9,925 nucleotides of DNA. It comes from Sediminispirochaeta sp. (GTDB taxonomy: Bacteria > Spirochaetota > Spirochaetia > DSM-16054 > Sediminispirochaetaceae). The translations under genes and the position numbers were made by a program. Location of the stretch: positions 1-9,925 of the forward strand of contig DSBN01000140.1 in the NCBI GenBank assembly GCA_011046055.1, written 5' to 3'. Each line of letters opens with the position of its first letter. Within the stretch, counting starts at the first letter, position 1. Positions 7,171 through 9,925 of the stretch are shown here, one piece after another. The notes beneath the pieces are model-generated. The model was not told the DNA's origin. It searched no databases and worked only from the letters and a program-made list of their open reading frames with translations.

Positions 7171-8126
7171 AACGCATGGGTACTATCGGGCTCTTAGCTT
7201 TCGTGTTGTTATTTACACACTTCCCCACACTGTGGTCGCGGGAAGGTCTACAGGGGGGGGCTCTGTGGCTGGAGATGGAAAGAGGCATACGGGCGTACGA
7301 AGAGGGGCGACTGGGTGAGGCTCTGAGGATTTTCCGAACAGTCGTCGAAGCTGACTCTTCCTACGCCAACGCCCACATGTGGATCGGACACGTCTTCGCT
7401 CTGGAGGGGGAGTTCGATTCGGCACTCCGCAAGTACGAGGACGCTCTACGGGAGGGGCGGAACTTCTTCCCCGATGCTCTTCGGATAGACACCTACTACT
7501 CCCTTGCCGATATCTATCAACGGCTGCGGGAGCCCGAGAGAGCGAAAGAGTATCTGCAAAAAGTCCTATCTGAAGGGCGAGAGGAAGAGCTGCCCCCCAG
7601 CAGGCGTCGGGCGATAACCGACATGTTTATACGTCAAGGACCGGATAAAGTCCTCGAACTCTATCGACTCCGGGACAAGGCCGTTCGCGGGGCCTACGAG
7701 GGCTTCGCATTTCTGGAACTCAATGAGGGGAATTTCCAAAGTTCCACGGAGCACCTGGTCCTCTCCACTTTGATCTCTTTTTCACTGATAATTGAACACC
7801 TGAGATCCAACGACCCGGAGTACCGTTTTGTCCAACGGGAGATGAACCCCGGGGTGGAGGAGTTTTTTACCGACAATACCGCTCTGCTGCTCAGGAAGGT
7901 CCGAAAAGACGACAAGGTCCGCAGCTATATAAAGTCGGCTGGTCTCTACCGACAACTTTTTTTTATTGGCGTCGGACTCCAGCAGACCGATAGACCGGAG
8001 GCGGCTCGAAAGATTTGGCGCTTGATTACCGACGATCGCGAAGCGGGGATCTGGTATGACGCGGCTCTGACACAACTAACCGAGCCCGATAGGCCTCGGG
8101 CGATGGCCATGCTGAGGCACTGGTAG
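7167..8126 (+). CDS. Exported TPR-repeat protein of unknown function
   Basis: I do not recognise a specific family. The product has 319 aa from the GTG at 7167, which overlaps the ispG stop (GTGA). AGGAG at 7151-7155, 11 bases upstream, favours this start over the ATG at 7176, and it keeps the basic MKR at the front of the signal. Residues 5-23 are hydrophobic and followed by a polar stretch, so this is a signal peptide or N-terminal anchor; there is no lipobox and no clear AxA cleavage site. Three TPR-like helix pairs cover about 33-66, 67-100 and 105-138, with the usual Ala/Gly/Tyr positions (for example YEEGRLGEALRIF). The remaining 180 residues are mostly helical, with a last TPR-like pair at about 262-300. 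The likely location is the periplasm, with a scaffold or envelope role; that part is inference. It sits between ispG and uvrA without obvious functional connection. Confidence 0.85.
   Translation: MKRMGTIGLLAFVLLFTHFPTLWSREGLQGGALWLEMERGIRAYEEGRLGEALRIFRTVVEADSSYANAHMWIGHVFALEGEFDSALRKYEDALREGRNFFPDALRIDTYYSLADIYQRLREPERAKEYLQKVLSEGREEELPPSRRRAITDMFIRQGPDKVLELYRLRDKAVRGAYEGFAFLELNEGNFQSSTEHLVLSTLISFSLIIEHLRSNDPEYRFVQREMNPGVEEFFTDNTALLLRKVRKDDKVRSYIKSAGLYRQLFFIGVGLQQTDRPEAARKIWRLITDDREAGIWYDAALTQLTEPDRPRAMAMLRHW
7253..7260 (+). repeat. G8 homopolymer tract in the TPR gene
   Basis: Eight consecutive Gs span codons Gln29 to Ala32, directly after the signal sequence of the TPR gene. It is the longest G run I see in the window; G7 runs occur in the A gene (1236-1242) and in ispG (6406-6412). 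A one-base slip would shift the frame soon after the signal peptide. The presence of G7 in housekeeping genes nearby means the tract may simply reflect glycine codon choice. Confidence 0.6.
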
Positions 8127-8128
8127 AG

Positions 8129-9925
8129 ATGGATCGGATAAAAATTAAAGGCGCGCGTCAACACAACCTAAAAAATATCGACCTCGAACTGCCTCGGGAC
8201 AAGCTGATCGTGATCTCCGGACTCAGCGGTTCAGGCAAATCCTCGCTGGCTTTCGACACTATCTACGCGGAGGGACAACGGAGATATGTAGAGTCCCTTT
8301 CAGCCTATGCCCGTCAATTCCTCGGACGGATGGAAAAACCCGAGGTCGACTATATCGAAGGGCTCTCACCGGCGATATCCATTGAGCAAAAAACAACGCA
8401 CCGCAACCCCAGGTCCACGGTGGGGACGGTGACGGAGATATACGACTTTTTTCGTCTCCTCTGGGCCCGGATCGGTAAACCCCACTGCCCAGACTGCGGA
8501 CGGGAGATACAGGAACAATCGGTAGATCAGATCCTGGATACCATACTCTCCTTTCCCAACGGCAGCAAGCTGATGATCCTCGCCCCGGTGGTACGGGGTA
8601 AAAAGGGAAGCCATCAGCAGATCTTCTCAGACGCGCGACAAGCCGGCTTTGTCCGGGTGAGGGTCGATAATACCGTATATTCTCTGGACGACGATATCGT
8701 CTTGGAGAAGAACCAGAAACACGATATCGACATCGTGGTGGCTCGGGTGAAGGTTGACGAAGAGTCGCGGAAACGGATCGCCGAAGCGGTGGAGACCGCC
8801 TTGGAGGTGAGCGAGGGGATTCTCCGGGTGGTGGAGAAACGGGATGATGGCGAAGAGGAGTACTTTTTTTCTCAAAAAAACAGCTGCCCCGTCTGCGGTA
8901 CCAGCTTTCCCGAACTGGAGCCGAATCTGTTTTCCTTCAACAACCCCAACGGTGCCTGTGAAACCTGCCACGGAATTGGAGAGACGCTGGAGTTCGACCC
9001 GCAGTTGGTAATTCCCGACCCTTCCCTGTCTTTCAACCAGGGGGCCGTGGCCACGATGAACCCCGAGGCCCGGTGGTATCGAAGCTGGTTCGAATCTCTG
9101 GCCAAACACTACGGTTTCAGCCTCGACACCCCCTTCGAGGAGCTGCCGGAAGATATTTTTCGCGTCATCCTCCACGGTTCCAAAGAAGAGATCCGGGTCA
9201 CCTACGTCAATCGACAGCAGAGCGGACGCTTCGAGTACGACTCCGTCTTTCGCGGGGTGCTGCCGGAGCTCAAACGGCGCTATCTGGAGACCAAATCCGA
9301 CGGCGTGAAGGACTGGTTGGAGCAGTTCATGAGCCGCCGTCCCTGTCCCGCCTGTGGAGGACGGCGGTTGAAGCCGATTGCCCTATCGGTCTACGTCGGA
9401 GGGCGGAACATTCAACAAGTCACGCAGCTTTCGGTGGAGGATGCCTTGGATTTTTTTTCCGAACTTCTCCTGAACAAGACCGAGGAGCTTATCTCCAGGC
9501 AGATTCTCAAGGAGATTCGCGAACGTTTGAGCTTCATGCGGAACGTAGGCTTGGACTACCTCAGTCTGGAACGGCAGGCCTCGACGCTCTCCGGGGGCGA
9601 AGCTCAGAGGATTCGCTTGGCTACCCAGATAGGATCTTCCCTGGTAGGAGTTCTCTACATCTTAGACGAGCCGACTATCGGCCTGCATCAGCGGGACAAT
9701 GCCCGCTTGATCGAAACTCTGCAGCAACTGCGGGACATCGGTAATACCCTGATAGTGGTGGAACACGACGATATCACACTTCGTTCGGCGGATTATATAG
9801 TGGATATCGGTCCCGGGGCTGGAATTCACGGGGGACAGGTAGTGGCCGAGGGGAAGCTGGAGGAGATACTTTCCAATCCCGCCAGTCTCACCGGACGCTA
9901 TCTCAGCGGCGCGGAGAAAATCGAG
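8129..9925 (+). CDS. uvrA: Excinuclease ABC subunit A, N-terminal 599 residues (cut by window edge)
   Basis: UvrA is the dimeric ABC-type ATPase that finds bulky DNA lesions and loads UvrB in nucleotide excision repair. The frame runs open to the last base, so roughly the final 340 of about 940 residues, including the second ATPase site, lie outside. The first Walker A is GLSGSGKS at 31-38 with Lys37, the same number as in E. coli UvrA. A CPDC pair at 120-123 lies at the entry to the UvrB-binding region. The first zinc module is Cys253/256 and Cys277/280 with 20 residues between the pairs, identical in position to E. coli. CPAC at 406-409 follows, then the ABC signature LSGGEAQ (487-493) and Walker B ILDEPT with Asp513-Glu514. 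The start is the ATG 2 bp after the TPR stop; GAGG at 8114-8117 is a weak ribosome site. No own promoter or operator is visible in the gap. Confidence 0.97.
   Translation, partial: MDRIKIKGARQHNLKNIDLELPRDKLIVISGLSGSGKSSLAFDTIYAEGQRRYVESLSAYARQFLGRMEKPEVDYIEGLSPAISIEQKTTHRNPRSTVGTVTEIYDFFRLLWARIGKPHCPDCGREIQEQSVDQILDTILSFPNGSKLMILAPVVRGKKGSHQQIFSDARQAGFVRVRVDNTVYSLDDDIVLEKNQKHDIDIVVARVKVDEESRKRIAEAVETALEVSEGILRVVEKRDDGEEEYFFSQKNSCPVCGTSFPELEPNLFSFNNPNGACETCHGIGETLEFDPQLVIPDPSLSFNQGAVATMNPEARWYRSWFESLAKHYGFSLDTPFEELPEDIFRVILHGSKEEIRVTYVNRQQSGRFEYDSVFRGVLPELKRRYLETKSDGVKDWLEQFMSRRPCPACGGRRLKPIALSVYVGGRNIQQVTQLSVEDALDFFSELLLNKTEELISRQILKEIRERLSFMRNVGLDYLSLERQASTLSGGEAQRIRLATQIGSSLVGVLYILDEPTIGLHQRDNARLIETLQQLRDIGNTLIVVEHDDITLRSADYIVDIGPGAGIHGGQVVAEGKLEEILSNPASLTGRYLSGAEKIE
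8864..8880 (+). repeat. T7-CTC-A7 inverted repeat inside uvrA
   Basis: Seven Ts, CTC and seven As form a perfect 7-bp inverted repeat with a 3-base loop, encoding the Phe-Phe-Ser-Gln-Lys stretch just ahead of the first zinc module. It is AT-only in an otherwise GC-rich gene. It may fold weakly as RNA or be a slippage site; I see no sign that it is a functional element. Confidence 0.45.

Noticed and set aside
8101..8131. Separate promoter or SOS operator for uvrA
   Set aside because: Only 2 bp separate the TPR stop from the uvrA ATG, and I found no convincing -10/-35 pair or palindromic operator at the end of the TPR gene.
9073..9744. Plus-strand open frame of 223 codons in another frame within uvrA
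   Set aside because: It overlaps conserved UvrA motifs (CPAC, LSGGEAQ, Walker B) read in the true frame, and its own translation is Arg/Gly/Ser-rich noise.

Overview
The window is ordinary chromosomal housekeeping DNA with every gene on the + strand, packed almost end to end. It carries two transcription units. The first (start of window to about 6102) is the distal part of a V-type (V/A-type) ATPase operon in the order A-B-D-I-K. The second (about 6108 to beyond the right edge) is ispG, a secreted TPR-repeat protein of unknown function, and the 5' two-thirds of uvrA, which is cut off by the window edge.

Organism: the compact A-B-D-I-K order, with no F-subunit gene between B and D, a 435-residue B subunit and a fused 142-residue proteolipid K, is the arrangement I associate with spirochaetes (Treponema, Borrelia and free-living Spirochaeta relatives). 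The rather GC-rich composition and the presence of the MEP-pathway gene ispG argue against Borrelia and for a free-living or Treponema-like spirochaete. This is inference from gene order and protein character; no database comparison was made.

Region 1-6031: V-ATPase. The genes overlap or are separated by at most a few bases (A/B overlap 8 bp, B-D 6 bp, D-I 1 bp, I/K overlap 1 bp), so they should be translated as a coupled set. A (catalytic) and B (non-catalytic) form the soluble hexamer, D is the central rotor stalk, I is the membrane stator and K is the ion-carrying rotor ring. The K subunit keeps polar residues that match the Na+ ligands of Enterococcus hirae NtpK, so a Na+-coupled pump is plausible.

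Region 6032-6123: a 92-bp junction. A strong two-part terminator hairpin (6056-6102) closes the ATPase operon, and 5 bases later comes a consensus extended -10 promoter (6108-6116). The expected transcription start falls on or within two bases of the only sensible ispG start codon (6124), so the ispG mRNA is probably leaderless or nearly so. The longer reading frame beginning at 6088 starts inside the terminator stem and should not be used.

Region 6124-9925: ispG (348 aa), the TPR protein (319 aa) and uvrA (first 599 codons) are joined by a 3-bp overlap and a 2-bp gap, with no internal terminator. This ties isoprenoid synthesis, an exported TPR protein and nucleotide excision repair into one apparent operon. 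I see no mobile element, CRISPR array, tRNA, rRNA or minus-strand gene, and no clearly novel system. The points most worth following are the terminator/leaderless-promoter junction, the unusual ispG N-terminal motif, the unassigned TPR protein and its G8 tract, and the K-subunit ion ligands.
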